Shown here: positions 11,046 to 22,600 of the stretch, piece by piece
Position numbering within the stretch: position 1 is the stretch's first letter
Layout: each line of letters starts with the position of its first letter
From: Psilocybe azurescens
Lineage: Eukaryota; Basidiomycota; Agaricomycetes; Agaricales; Agrocybaceae
Direction: 5' to 3'
Length of the DNA stretch: 30,570 bases
NCBI GenBank assembly: GCA_023853785.1
Contig: JAJIRX010000258.1
Coordinates: forward strand, 1-30,570
Program-made: the position numbers and the translations under genes
Notes under the pieces: generated by a model
Told to the model about the DNA's origin: nothing
The model's input: only the letters and a program-made list of their open reading frames with translations
The model's database searches: none

Positions 11046-11725
11046 CTATAGAAGAAATTCAGTGAGGGAAAGAATTAAACGAAGATAATAATAGATAGGT
11101 GGGAAAAGACTCGAACCTCGGAGCAATCCTATGGAGCAAAAATAGATCTTCTCAAGGGCGGGGAGCTGTAGCGGGCGGGAGGCGACAGGAAACAGCAAGC
11201 GGAGGGGTTACTACATCGTCTGCAATCATAGGAACAGCGATGAACGAGGCTTCGGCGTGATGGGAACGCTGTTGATGACAGATATCAGTGTTGCACATGG
11301 TCATCGGATATACAGGTGGTAATGGTCGGCAAGTATACCCGACCGTCGGAGCAACAACTGAAAAAGGAAGGGGCGGCTTACAGCGACACAGAAGGCGGGC
11401 AATGGTGTGGAATACTTAGGCACTTGGAGGCCATATAGGTGGCGGGAATGACGGCGGGAATGATGGCGGGAACATTCATGATAATCTAGGATGTGCGTTG
11501 ATAAGATAAAGATGTCAGCAATGGATGTAGATAACAGTAGATAATAGCTCATAGATTATCTGTCTGATAACGGTAGATGACATTGGAACAAGTCAGAGAT
11601 ATTGGAGGATATTGGCAGGTATTCTCGGCGAGCAAGAGAAATCAGGAAAAAGCAGGCTAAATAGGTGGCACGTGCGCATCGGATCCTGCCAGCTAAGAAG
11701 CTCCGAACAGTGGGAATATTAGGTG
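11033..11725 (-). repeat. Right terminal inverted repeat, 693 bp
   Basis: Partner of 2368-3060 and of equal length. It lies upstream of the transposase and overlaps its first recognisable exon by about 13 bases, so it should hold the transposase promoter, leader and first intron. A possible donor GTAAGC lies near 11380 on the minus strand. Confidence 0.93.
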
Positions 11726-11732
11726 GATCACT
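11726..11732. repeat. Right target-site duplication, GATCACT
   Basis: Exact copy of 2361-2367 directly outside the right inverted repeat. Confidence 0.85.
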
Positions 11733-11864
11733 GGGGTGAGTGTATTCTCCCAGACCTTCTGTATACTCTCACACTCGTACTCGGATGGTCAATTTGATGA
11801 GTAAGTAATATTTTGAGAAAGAATCCTTCTCCTGATGACCGTGACATCGGTAATGTCATGTGGC

Positions 11865-11872
11865 TATAAATA
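11865..11872 (+). promoter_or_regulatory. Possible TATA box TATAAATA
   Basis: TATAAATA followed about 70-100 bases later by a pyrimidine-rich leader. It may be the promoter of a small or decayed plus-strand gene that formerly lay next to the minus-strand gene ending at 2299, before the KDZ element came between them. Confidence 0.35.
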
Positions 11873-12602
11873 TCAACTCGCCAGTACCATCAGCCAGAAC
11901 ATAAATCGCAGTCCTCAAACCACATCAGCCTTCTAATAATAAGTTTTCCTGTCAATTCTTCTATCCAATGGAAGCGAGATTTCATTTCTGAAGACCTGTT
12001 ACGGTGGCATTCCCACATACCATACCAGTTTTGATTCAAGGTCAGAACTTTCCCTCCAGTGCATCATGTTTACAAAAATCTGAACCCACCCCTGGCAGCA
12101 CTTTGGGGCCTTTAGACCCTATATTACCACCCCTTTCAAAGGTTCCATTTTGACTAAATCTAAGTCGTTTTCTGTAATATATTTTCACTCTATATTTTCT
12201 TACATTTATATGCCTTGACCTGTATACAAGCTACAAGTCATCAAGTTAAGGATTTCTGCAGGGAATACTTCCACAGATGGACAGGAATGGACATGCATAC
12301 AGAGAAGCCAATTAAATAATACCACGTATTGATAAACTTTGTTCAAAAAGCTACTACCATAAGTCAAGAGATTCTTGCTTGGACTGCAAGGCGGAAATTC
12401 TATCCTACCGCTGAACAGATTTAGAGCGCTGTGGCTATTATACGTGCCACAGAAAACCGGCGCGTCCAAATGGCCAGCCTGGAATGATAATTAGATCATA
12501 GTCAGATCGGGTGTAAATGTTAATTTTATCAGGATCATCCAAAGATGTTTGAAAGCATCTTGCAGGATGAAAAATGATGCCATTTATTTATAGATCGTCC
12601 TA

Positions 12603-12664
12603 GATGATGAGGGCCTCTTAGCGGGGTTTACTCCCTGTTAACTCCCCCAAAGGCCCTCATCATC
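12603..12664. repeat. Perfect 14-bp inverted repeat (hairpin)
   Basis: GATGATGAGGGCCT at 12603-12616 is followed after 34 bases by its exact reverse complement at 12651-12664. It could be a remnant of a small inverted-repeat element or a structured RNA; no gene context decides. Confidence 0.7.
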
Positions 12665-12999
12665 TTGATTAAATACCATAGATGGGAGAACCACGGATAC
12701 CGGTGCTCAGCGATGAACTTGTCGATTAACTCCGCCTCACTATGTACTTTGATCCATGACTATCGGTGTAGCTTGTCAAGCATGGTTCTCATCCATAATC
12801 GGTTTCGGTATTACTTTTAGATGAGCGCAGGGATATCCGCGCGCATTGAAACGATCATCAATGTCCTACTTCGTGATCATGCAGTTTAAAGATGAACGTG
12901 GTAGAGGCCCGGCGCATGGGCGCTGTGGAGTGAGCATAACCTGATGTTTCCATTCTAGAATCGTTATAAAGTGAGGACAAGTTAGGCGCTCGGTCACCA

Positions 13000-14242
13000 A
13001 TGGCTTCGCCGGGACTCCATCTACCTGCTTCCTGGTCCACGGATGAGCCGCATGCACTCCTATGGTTCGAGCAAGCCATCAATGCCGGCGTCAGTATCGG
13101 ATGTATGGCTTACGGTGGAGACAATTTTCTCCGTTTCTTTGGAATATGTACTGACTTCAAGGCTTGTATTCTCCAGGAATACATATCGCAGTATTTGCGA
13201 CGTGTACCTACTATCTTATCAAGGAAAAGAAATTCTCTTGGTTCTATCAAGTATACATCACCGTCCTCTTTATCCTGGCGTCAACAAATATCGCTTGCAA
13301 CGTACGGTTTAGTGAATTATCATGGATTGATGAACGCAACTTTCCTGGGGTAAGACCTTTAGTCCATATTTCCAGAGTACGTTATTAACCTCTCTTTCAT
13401 TAAAGGCCCCAGTGCGTTTATTGAGTTGGAGGACAGCCTTCCTGTCCATATCATCGGTGACGCTGCCGCGAATGCCATTACATTAATGGTGGACTCTCTT
13501 CTTGTATCATTGTTACTCCACAAATCTATTTTCACATATTAATTTATCCACTCAACAGATTTATCGCTGCTATATTATATGCCAAGGGAAGTGGTATATT
13601 GTAATAGTTCCCATCTTGACTCTGGTCGCATCAACGAGTGAGTACGAAGGACTTGGTCTCCATTCCATAGCAATCTGACCGTCTGCCCTAGTCTTGTCAA
13701 TTCTACGGACAATCTCGGCGGCTCAACCTGCATCTAGTCTGTTTGCTCAGAACTCAGTTCGTTTTGGGCTTCCATACTGGGCATTGTCTATGTCCCTTAA
13801 TATGCTCGTTACAAGCATTATCGTAACCCGATTATGGATGGCCAGACGGAGTTTTAAATCAGCACTTGACCACGAACAGCTATCCATGTATACGGGAATT
13901 GCAGCGATGCTCATTGAATCAGCCCTTCCGTATTCGGTGGTCAGCTTAATCCTTATCATATTATATGGCAAAGGAAACACGGCCGAAATCTTGTTCATCC
14001 CACTCCTTCCTCACGTTCAGGTGAGTAGATCTTTACTTCCGTTAGGATAAACGGAATTAAATTTATCATTGCAGTGTATCGCCCCGGAGCTTATTATTAT
14101 TCGTGTTCGGATGGGGCAGGCTTGGTCTAGGACTACATTATCCGCAGCTTCCCCTGTGTCCCCAATGAAGTTCGCTCGTAATGCATCATCTACATCGGCT
14201 CCAGTTTTAGATGTCTCCGGCGGTAAAATAGACAATGTCTAA
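13000..14242 (+). CDS. Seven-helix membrane protein, basidiomycete family of unknown function
   Basis: Six exons are well defined: 13000-13114, 13177-13349, 13406-13503, 13559-13637, 13692-14020 and 14075-14242, each bounded by GT..AG. The protein is about 320 residues with seven hydrophobic segments: GVSIGCMAYGIHIAVFATCT; FYQVYITVLFILASTNIAC; DAAANAITLMVDSLLIYRCY; WYIVIVPILTLVAST; YWALSMSLNMLVTSIIVTRL; MLIESALPYSVVSLILIILY; and ILFIPLLPHVQCIAPELIII. Between helices 2 and 3 is the family signature SWIDERNFPGG. I know the pattern from large families in Agaricomycetes, often tandemly expanded; a receptor-like role is only a guess. The start ATG has a good context (CACCAATGG). One flaw: exon 2 and exon 3 join in frame only if one G is added to the run at 13347-13350, right at the donor. 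Confidence 0.85.
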
Positions 14243-14432
14243 CTTTATAGTGTATATACTTGAATAAATAAATACTGGTCCTTTTCCGATGACAGATCTT
14301 CGCTCTGAAAGCTCTGCAAATCGCAGCGGATCAAGAGGTTGATTAATCATCACCGAGACAGCTTGGCTCTGAGCAGTGGTCCAGTCCCAACAAAGGAATA
14401 ACTGGATCGTACGTAAGTAGAGGAAGGACTTG

Positions 14433-14832
14433 TCAACATCCGCATATATACGAAGCATTACAACCTCTCATATGCTGTATACGGTAGCCTTTCATGTGAT
14501 CTTGGATATGGCAGACTATCGATCCACATGTATCGCTCGCCTATTTGCTGTACCAGACCGATAGAGTCCTGAATTGTTAATGGAGGTCTATTTCTGAGGT
14601 CACATAGTGAACCTGTTAAATTTGACCATTTAATCGGACGGCCTTGGACAATTGCAATCATGCATGAGCAGGTGAGGGACTTGTAAAGCTGCAGCCAGTT
14701 GCTATGTGGTGCTATTTCAGCTTGGGTCTCAATTTTTACTATCACGGTGGTGATGTAAATCGTGCCAAAGCGCGATGGAAGATGAGTCGTTCGCGTGGCT
14801 TGTGGGGTATTGGAATTTGTTCGTGAAAGCAA
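14433..14832 (-). pseudogene. HET-domain fragment
   Basis: HET domains occur in fungal proteins that trigger heterokaryon incompatibility and cell death. The minus strand gives PLTIQDSIGLVQQIGERYMW followed by IDSL (14590-14515), which fits the core HET motif. The expected next block, CHIQDHMKG, continues in the neighbouring frame (about 14512-14485) and stops at 14433. Upstream the frame extends to 14832 without a clear N-terminal motif such as LSHCWG. I see no remaining full domain, so this looks like a decayed or truncated copy. The call rests on one motif and is moderate. Confidence 0.45.
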
Positions 14833-16704
14833 AGGAATAGAGCGCGGCGTAGTGCAGCATGTTCATCCCTCTGAGGTCTCATGTTGCATACCAGTGGACA
14901 CGTCCCTGGAGCTGGTCAGAGACTATAACGAGTCCGATGACACTGTGCGGCACTCTGTCTCTGTCCCTTTCAAGAACGAGATTCAAGACGCTGTACCGTA
15001 GGTCGTGTGAAAGTGAGATGGGAGCTATAAGATTGAGCTGGGCAGTAGTTGAATTGTACAAATAAACAGAAGGCCAAAGTCCAAAGAAGAGCCTATAGAC
15101 AAACGACCATATGCACGAAAGAGTGGTATCAACCTTTGTTTAATTTTGCGAACTACTACTGCCGCACGCCAATGCGTTTACATCCATATCCACATCCGCG
15201 ATGCGTGATTAACCCGGTAGGAGACTTATAATGAGTGATTACGTGGCACCCTTTAGCCTTGGATAAAGATGGTGCTGCAGGTCTTTTCTAGTGAGGACCC
15301 AGAGCAGTTTAATACCAGATAAGTTGAAAGAGACTGCTGCGTCACCCTGTGAACGGAAAGAATCTTGAAGGCTGTCGATAGTCGTAGCCATTTGTTTCCC
15401 GAGGAATTCTCAACGACGACGAATGGATATATCACAGGGACAGTATTGAGCCATTGAGCCCAGAGATAGCGCACGGAGAGGAAGGTGTACTCAAGTGCAA
15501 GTCCTTGAAGTTGAAACCAAAATGTGGCGGGATCGGCCCTGAGTCAAGAAAAGGATTGGGAGGAGCGATCCGCCCCAAGATCATATATGACAATAGTTAT
15601 TTAAGAAGCTGGGAGGACCAAGGTGCGGTCGAATAAACCACTGCAGCTGCAGATGAGACACGAAGGAAGATGCATAGCACGAGGACGGGAGTTGGACCAC
15701 ACAGGGTCAACTTGTGAACGCGAAGGGATCTTTGAGTGGACGGATAGTCTTCTGTTTATTTGGGTATTTCTCACTTCGATGATGAGATTCGAAGGGAGGA
15801 ATATTGAGTGTTGAGCCACTGGCCATGGGCCATCACTGAGAAGAATATTGTCGAGGCATTGTTGAAGACGCACTTGGCACTTTCAACGTCGAGGAGAAAT
15901 TGACGTAGAGCGGTGGATTGAATAGGGATAGAGAGTGTTCAAAAGAAGCTCCAGAAGATGTCGGGGAGCTGGAATTGAGAGGTCCGTCGTATCATGCACG
16001 GCCACAGACGAGGCACGAGGGAACCTGCAAAAAACAAGAACCAATGCCGAAGCAACAGCGGCAACCGTGATGGATATACAAAGGAATGTGAATAAGCGTT
16101 TACAAGGTCCAATATTCAGCCCTGGCTACCCCGTGCTAACGAAGAATGCACGGCATGGGAGTCGAAGGGGATTCTGAAAGAACAAGGACGAGGTCACAAC
16201 GGTAAAAGTGATGCTACGAGAAAACTACTCACAAAATAATACCCAGTCTGGGCTCGCAAGCCCTTTATGTATCCCATAGCTCTGACAAAACACTACCTCA
16301 AGAACGAAGAGTGAATGGTTCTTCGTGTTGAGCATATGAAAAACATGGGAAGGAATAACTGAAAAACAAGACACAGCTACTGGAAACGGAGTGACGTTAC
16401 AAGCAAGCAAGTACAAACAGCGACGACGGCTGACATCTTCAAGTCATTCCGGTATCCACTGTCCAGTCTGTCAGCCAGGAGCTGTGCTCTGAATACTTCT
16501 TTAAGGTCCTGACTCTGACTTTTCGCAATAAATATCCTCTTACATTGCTCCCTGGGCCTGTCCTTCATTATCATTTCTGGTTCTGCTACTTACTACTTTA
16601 CTCTGAATTCCATTTTGCGCATATCACTCATCCGCGTCATCCGACTCGCATCGAACCCACACGATATCCAGTAATCCCGGCCACGGAATTGCATCTTGAG
16701 CTAC
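14833..16704. other. No gene recognised
   Basis: Short minus-strand open frames (14879-15061, 15253-15474, 15601-15873) could be further remnants upstream of the HET fragment, but none shows a motif I can name. Plus-strand frames here also lack resemblance. The right end is the upstream region of the DUF6699 gene. Confidence 0.4.
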
Positions 16705-16712
16705 TATAAAAG
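16705..16712 (+). promoter_or_regulatory. Possible TATA box TATAAAAG
   Basis: TATAAAAG lies only 6 bases before the ATG at 16718. If it sets transcription start about 30 bases downstream, the true start codon may be the ATG at 16742 or 16748 (MSMPPLVDNPPF). Confidence 0.4.
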
Positions 16713-16717
16713 ATCGG

Positions 16718-18588
16718 ATGTACACACCGCCAAGCGCCAATATGTCGATGCCGCCGCTGGTCGACAACCCGCCCTTCATCCCCCGTCGCACGGTGGCGAG
16801 CCGGGATTCTTCGATGCCTTTCCTGGAGCTCGTAGTGGTGGAGGAGAGGGAGGAGGAAATCCGTATCCGGGGTAAGTACCGGGCATCTCTTATGATTCAT
16901 ATTTATGTCATTAACTAACTGTACAATTCCTTCTCTCCCACTCGCTTATTCGTCTATCTTTCCAACGTATTCTACCTATCAACATTGACATCGATATCGA
17001 CACCCTTCAGCCCATCTACATGGGCACCCCCAGGGCACACACCCTATCCAACCCACCCGCTCCAACTCAGTCCATGGTCGCCTCCAAACAGCGCCCCTGC
17101 AGGCGTAGGTGGGTGGCCATACGGCGGATACACCGCTGCCGGCCCACCAATGTACGGCCCTATGTCTGCTGGTCCGCAGCCTGCAAGTCCATGGGGTCCT
17201 CCTCCCGCTCTAGGTGGGGGAGGGGGTAGTCCGTACCATGCGCAATGGACCCCGGGTGGCTATACTGCCGCTTTCCCAGGTGCGGGACCACCACACCAGT
17301 CGCAACCACATACACCATATGCACCAGGGACACCTTACGCGGCGCCTGGTACACCATTCGAGTCGTCGGTCGGACAGCCGATCACTGGGGGTTGGTTCGG
17401 GCGGGATGCTGGCGGGGGTGGCGGTGGCGGTGGTGGGGAGGTGTATGGGGAGAGAAGACAGGATGGGAAGCCCCGGGGCGGGACTGGCACGTCGAGGAGG
17501 AACGCACCCGCGCTCTCGAGAAAGAGAAGAAGAAGAAAAGGCGGAAGAGTAGCGAATACGGCCATGAAGACGACTGGGCCGCGCTCGGGTGGAGCTTGGG
17601 CCATAGTTCCTCGATGAAGCGCTCGAATTCGCATGGTCCCCATCAGGTCAGAAGACCTTCGCTGCATCGCTCCTCCTCCTGGGGCGCCCATAACGCACAC
17701 GCTCACAATTCTCCCTGGACTCCTAATGTTCACATCACCCCGGAATACGCCCAAGGCGATATCTACGACGAGAACAACCTCGCAAAAAGGCCGAGAGATT
17801 GGAGGCCAGATTATAACCCACGCCAGGGGCTGTTGCCCGCTGTGGCGGCTGCGATGGGCGGGTTGGGGAGGAGGGTGTCAAGTGTTAAAGGTGGGATTTT
17901 TGTTCTTTTCAAACCCTCCTCTGCTTTTTTCTTTTCCTTTCCCTTGCCCTTTCCCGTGCCATCCCTCCATTTCATTTTTTTACATCTAAACTCACCTGAT
18001 GCACACCCTATCATAGAATACCACGACCCCGTCCGGCGCCAAATTCACCCCCTCTTCGACCTGACCACCCTCTCCCCAGCCCTCTCCTTCTCCCTGCGCT
18101 CTCCTCCCTCCTCCTCCTCCCTCTCTCCGCCCCACCTCAAATTCTTCCGCCTCGCACGCCCCCACAACCCCATCGACCTCCTCCAGCTCGCCACGCACCC
18201 CGCCACCCCCTTCCTCCGCATAATGCACCCCAAGCTGCCGTGGTACATAGACGTCGTGGAGAGCAGGCCGAACGGCGTGCTCGTGGGGATGTGCTGGAGC
18301 AGGTGCTGCGGCAGCTGCATGTGAGCGTGCGGGGACGGCATTATTGGAACGATGTTCTGGGCACCGATGAGAGACGGGAGGTTGCGCGGGCGTTTGAGGA
18401 CAGGGTGAGGGCGTATGGGGAGGGCGAGGGCCTTGGTCCCGAGGAGCGGGAGCGGTGGGAGAGGGAGAGAAGTGTGTGGGGGATAGGGGCGAGAACAGTT
18501 GAAGAGAGAGCGGGTGGAGGATGTGGTGCGAAGGGGGATCGTGCAGGTTGATTTTTGGGAAGCAAGTTTTGGTTGGAAGGGCTTGTGA
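16718..18588 (+). CDS. DUF6699-domain protein with long disordered N-terminus
   Basis: Exon 1 runs to 16871, intron 1 covers 16872-17010, exon 2 17011-17890, intron 2 17891-18016, and exon 3 18017 to the stop at 18586-18588. The N-terminal half is disordered and rich in Pro, Gly, Tyr and Ser (for example PGTPYAAPGTPFESS and a nine-Gly run near 17420). A basic stretch (EKEKKKKRRK) and a Ser/His-rich region follow. The C-terminal domain has HPKLPWYIDVVESRPNGV, GDVLEQVLRQLHVSVRGRHY and, at the end, ERVEDVVRRGIVQVDFW, matching DUF6699, a fungal domain of unknown function. Frame changes as if one base were missing fall at the C-run 16780-16784, at CCCCGGGG 17471-17478 and at GGGG 18285-18288. A further change lies in the G-runs near 18480. 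Both splice junctions join the corrected frames perfectly, so the gene is probably intact in life. Confidence 0.75.
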
Positions 18589-19649
18589 GAGGGCCGAAGG
18601 GCGTGTGGGAGATGAGGACTGCTTCTGTGGATTGAGTCGTTGCGCTGTGTTGCGCTACGTTGATGGACGTGTGTGTTTATGTGGATCGCGTTAGTCGGGT
18701 AGGACTTGATAACGGCTCTTCGTCTTCGATAGGATTGTACAATGCATCTCGCAGGATGCGCACCATGTGTGTATTGGTAGGCTGTTGCCGCCTCGTTCCC
18801 TCTCCTCTTCTTTTTCTTCTTCCTCCTCACCCCAATGACTCGTGAATTGGAACTCGCCCCCAACGCGACGGCATCTGCGATGGGGAAGGCACTCAGCGCT
18901 ACTCCGCCACTGCGTACGCGCAATGCGATTCGATCCGTAAAATCGTTAATATTCCGTCTACCGATGATGCTGGAACTTGGATGCTCTCGAGAAACGACCC
19001 GTCCGATCTCTCGTTGTCCTCGCATGTAATATTATAATTCTCTGTACAACTCACCTGCTATCGTTGCCGTCGTCTCATCTACAATGGCATAATTGGAAAT
19101 GACCATTTATCTGGGGAGAGTTTGGACCGCGATGGTGATTCCTCTACTCTATTGACCATTCTCATCCGTGATTCTTACGTATTTCACTGCTGGCACAGGG
19201 TTATTTATGTCAACGAAAAATGATTCAGAAAATTTATTAAACGTGTTTGCATTTTTTGCCTGCTTTTACGATATATAAAATTCATTTCGAACTCAATATT
19301 TCTTAATACAGAAAATCTGCTAAAAAAAGTTCCCTTTTAAAGCATTTGTTTGAGTTAAAATTGAAGAGTTTGCGTAAGATTTATAAATTTCAAAACCATT
19401 TCAGGAAATATTTCCTTTGTGGAAGAAATTGTGCAGATAAAAACAAGATATTTTTGGGAGACATGAATGTAACACAAACCAAGTGTTTTTGTTGTGTTTG
19501 TCGAGTTTTTAAATGAAAGATAACATTCAACATTGATATTATGTTTTAGGTAATATAAAATAATTTCTAAAACTATACATTTTAGGCAGGATAAAATAAA
19601 TCGCATGCTGAGGGAGTCACTGCAAGGTCCACATGAGTGAGTCGCTTGC
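18589..19649. other. Intergenic, with an AT-rich island
   Basis: 18589-19100 is GC-moderate 3' flank of the DUF6699 gene with a long pyrimidine tract near 18800-18830. About 19200-19610 is strongly AT-rich with small palindromes (for example GGAAATATTTCC) and no coding signal. A long minus-strand frame over 18045-19025 is an antisense shadow. Confidence 0.5.
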
Positions 19650-22600
19650 CTACATTATCGGGTCAGTCTCCGGCAAGGGGAGACTTACACGGGACAGGGA
19701 TATCATGACCATTAAATCCTCTTCTTCCCATTGTAAAGGTAGGTAGGCAAAATGGGAAAGAATGTCATCCAGGCGAAACAACTCTAGCTCTCCAAGTTTC
19801 CGACTCCAAAGCTGTGCTTGAAGTAGAGGGAAAGAGACAAATGGATCAGCACACACATTGGCCAGCTTGTATTTCCGGGCAGCAACATAAGTTACAGTAC
19901 ACGGGTTGTCATTATCTTCAAAGTCGACTTGCGTGATATAATCAATACGTGCCGGCAAATATTTGTTTGGAGAACCAGAATGGAGTAGTATAGACGAATT
20001 ACCGAGATGCTTCCAGGATGTCGAATACGTTATGCCATTAATCGCAATATGCGACAAGACAGTCGCATCCAACAGCTGATCAAAGGATTTGACAAAACAC
20101 GCCTCAAGTGCTTCTGGAAGAGGTGTTGCTGAGTGCTTTTTCCGAGCCATAAAATCCTCCACCTGCTCTTCGTCATTGTGTCCTTGGTCTTGTGAGAGGC
20201 TGAGAATATCAGTCACGAGAGTACTTCGGACTTCTGGGTTGATGAGGCTTTTCAGCATGGGCTCGCAGTTACGGATGACCTCTGGAGTTCCAACTCTATG
20301 AAAGAGATTCCGTAGGTTACTTGCTCGCATAAATGAACGTGAGATAGTTTCTTCATATTCGCCTAGAACTTGTCAGTACAGTCATAAAGAATTAAAATTC
20401 AAGACCTACTTGGCTTATAATTCGTCGAGATTCGTTGCAGCATGCCGATAACCCTTTCAAATGGAAAGGTCCACCATGAATGAACTGGACCATAGAATAC
20501 AAGGTATTCATAGAGATGAATGGCCATGTGTTGATTCGAACGAATTTGTACTCTGGGAACAGTGCCTTCAAGCCATGAAGGTACGCAAGAATGTGGTTGA
20601 GGTAAGTTTCTGCATGCACGGCTGAGGTGACACGAGAGGTGGCAGTGACAACTGCAGAAACAAGGTGGAGGGTGATTTCAAGGATGCGGCAGCACCTCTC
20701 AGAACGGTTGTCGGTTCCATCAGAATTGGACCAGAGGCGAGTCAAGGTAATAGGTAGGAGAGTCGTTCCAAGAACACGCCATTGGTCAGCCTTAAGCTTT
20801 CCATGACTGCTCAAACCAAGTTTGGCTGGCAGGGATGTCAGCCATGACGGTCGAACCAGGTGTTGAATGTTGGAATGTATTTCCAGCGGCCTCCTCCCGT
20901 GTGAGAACGTGCCCGCACTGGGTGCCTGATGCCAAATGACCCTCTGGATCATAGTTGACTTCAGTTTTATACATTCGCTGGAAATATAAAACATAAGAAA
21001 ATGAGATGACAAGGAATGAAAGGAGACCTACCCAATAAAGAATGCCACGAGAATAATCTGCACGGTTTGGCTCCTTTGTCTTGCGTATATCGGTTGTAAT
21101 CGGCTTACAGCCAAGCTCAATAGCTACCACCCTCAAAACTGAGAGGTGCTGTGAAGAGAATCGCTTCTGCCACATCAACCTCCCTGCCTCTGTCCGAAGG
21201 TCCCGACACATAGGATGCTCCAACCAGCGGATAATCCGCCTCATTGATGCACATTCACCCTTACTCATCTGCTTCCATGCATCAGAGATTTTGGCATTGA
21301 AAACGGGTGGTTCCTTCTCGGCTTTAGGAACTCGTAGCCCTAGAATGGTATCAAAGTGTTCATGGATGAGGCCAAGGAAAAGGTTGTGCATTGCGTCTAC
21401 AACAACAAAGCGCGATGGATCAAAATAGGAAGTCGAAGGAGCTGCGACCAGCGAACGCCGGTGCTAGCGACAATTCCATCAGCTGTAGGATTTGAACCAG
21501 CCCTTCTGAATTGTTTGGCTGTTCGTCGACAGCTTTCGTTGGTTCTCCGATGCCAAGAGGCATAATCGAGATGCCCATATCTGTGCGTTTTGAGGTCACA
21601 CTCGCAAATTGAACAGAAATGAGTATGGGCACTCGACGCAAAGCCTGCTGTTTTCCGGGCAGCAGGCAAGTCACAGACAACACACACTATGGCGCATTGC
21701 ACCAATCGCCCATCCGGATGACCGTCAGTTCGGCTGAAGCGGACACCAGGATTCCAGAACTTGAGGAAGTCGTCGACTAAGGGTTTGAGGAAGTGATTGA
21801 TCACAGACAAAGGAGGTTCGTTTGGCCCAGGAATCACACCAGCAAGAAACATGTTCTCAGGCTTATAGCGAATATCAGGGGGTAGATTAAGGCAAACGAG
21901 GGTGACAAGACCAATTGAGACTTTCTTTCCTGCTTGTTTGTTGCCCAGCGGGTTGAAGAAATCGATTGATAGAGAGAAGACATAGCGTCCCTCACCATTC
22001 CCTACACTGAAATGAGTACCATCTGGTCCTTTGAATTTGCGGAGAACATCGCCGTCAAAGATGTCGCGCATTGTGCGGGCAACTCCTGGCGGGGTCTTAG
22101 ACCTATCCCACGATTTGTCCATATCTGCTTCAACTCCAGGGCGTGAAAGAAGTCGTCCAAGCCAAGTGATGGGGTTGAAGTAGACGAAAAGGGTTTATTG
22201 GCGTGTAGATTGTACGCTTCTCAACCACTCGAGGACGTAGGAGCTGTTCATTGCACCGTCTGCCCATATGACGCGCTTTGCAGCGGGATGGGTATATAGC
22301 GACAGGAGACCCATCTTTGTACTTCGCGTACGTGGCTTGACATTTGTCATTGGGGCAGACCGCATAAATGACGGTGTCAGCCTCCAGGTCGAGAGAGTTC
22401 TTAAATGACCGACAATCGGATGGAAAGTCGGATAGCACCTTTTGGTCGCGTGCAGACAAATCGGCATTGGTTCGCATGAACGATAGTTGTACTAGGTATT
22501 GCAACATTTCCATCAGGGCAGATGTGCCACTTCGACTGACGCTGAAAAGTGTCTGGAATACGATGGCGATGAAAATAGATAACTGGAGGATGGGATCGAC

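Larger units (their letters stand above)
2368..11725 (-). mobile_element. Complete KDZ-superfamily DNA transposon, 9358 bp
   Basis: The element is bounded by 693-bp inverted repeats beginning CACCTAATATTCCCAC and by a perfect 7-bp target duplication. Inside are three genes, all on the minus strand: a KDZ transposase (7500-11045), a coiled-coil protein of unknown family (4900-6547) and a conserved basidiomycete protein (3135-4615). A noncoding gap with a roughly 180-bp tandem duplication separates the first two. KDZ elements are DNA transposons expanded in basidiomycetes; some carry passenger genes, notably TET/JBP dioxygenases, but I see no such gene here. The near-identical inverted repeats and intact target duplication suggest a recent insertion. 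The frame breaks inside the genes are discussed separately. Confidence 0.88.
11733..12999. other. Host intergenic region, no gene recognised
   Basis: The left part looks like a plus-strand promoter and leader (TATA box at 11865, pyrimidine-rich leader, ATG at 11969 with only a short open frame). The middle has a 14-bp-arm hairpin (12603-12664). I see no convincing protein on either strand. The right end is the upstream region of the seven-helix gene. Confidence 0.5.

Noticed and set aside
2368..11725. Long terminal repeats of a retrotransposon
   Set aside because: The 693-bp repeats are inverted, not direct, and the interior encodes a KDZ transposase with no reverse transcriptase or integrase.
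18045..19025. The longest open frame on the minus strand in this part (326 codons)
   Set aside because: It is antisense to the DUF6699 exon, has low-complexity Arg/Pro/Ser content from GC-rich DNA, and shows no family motif; a shadow.
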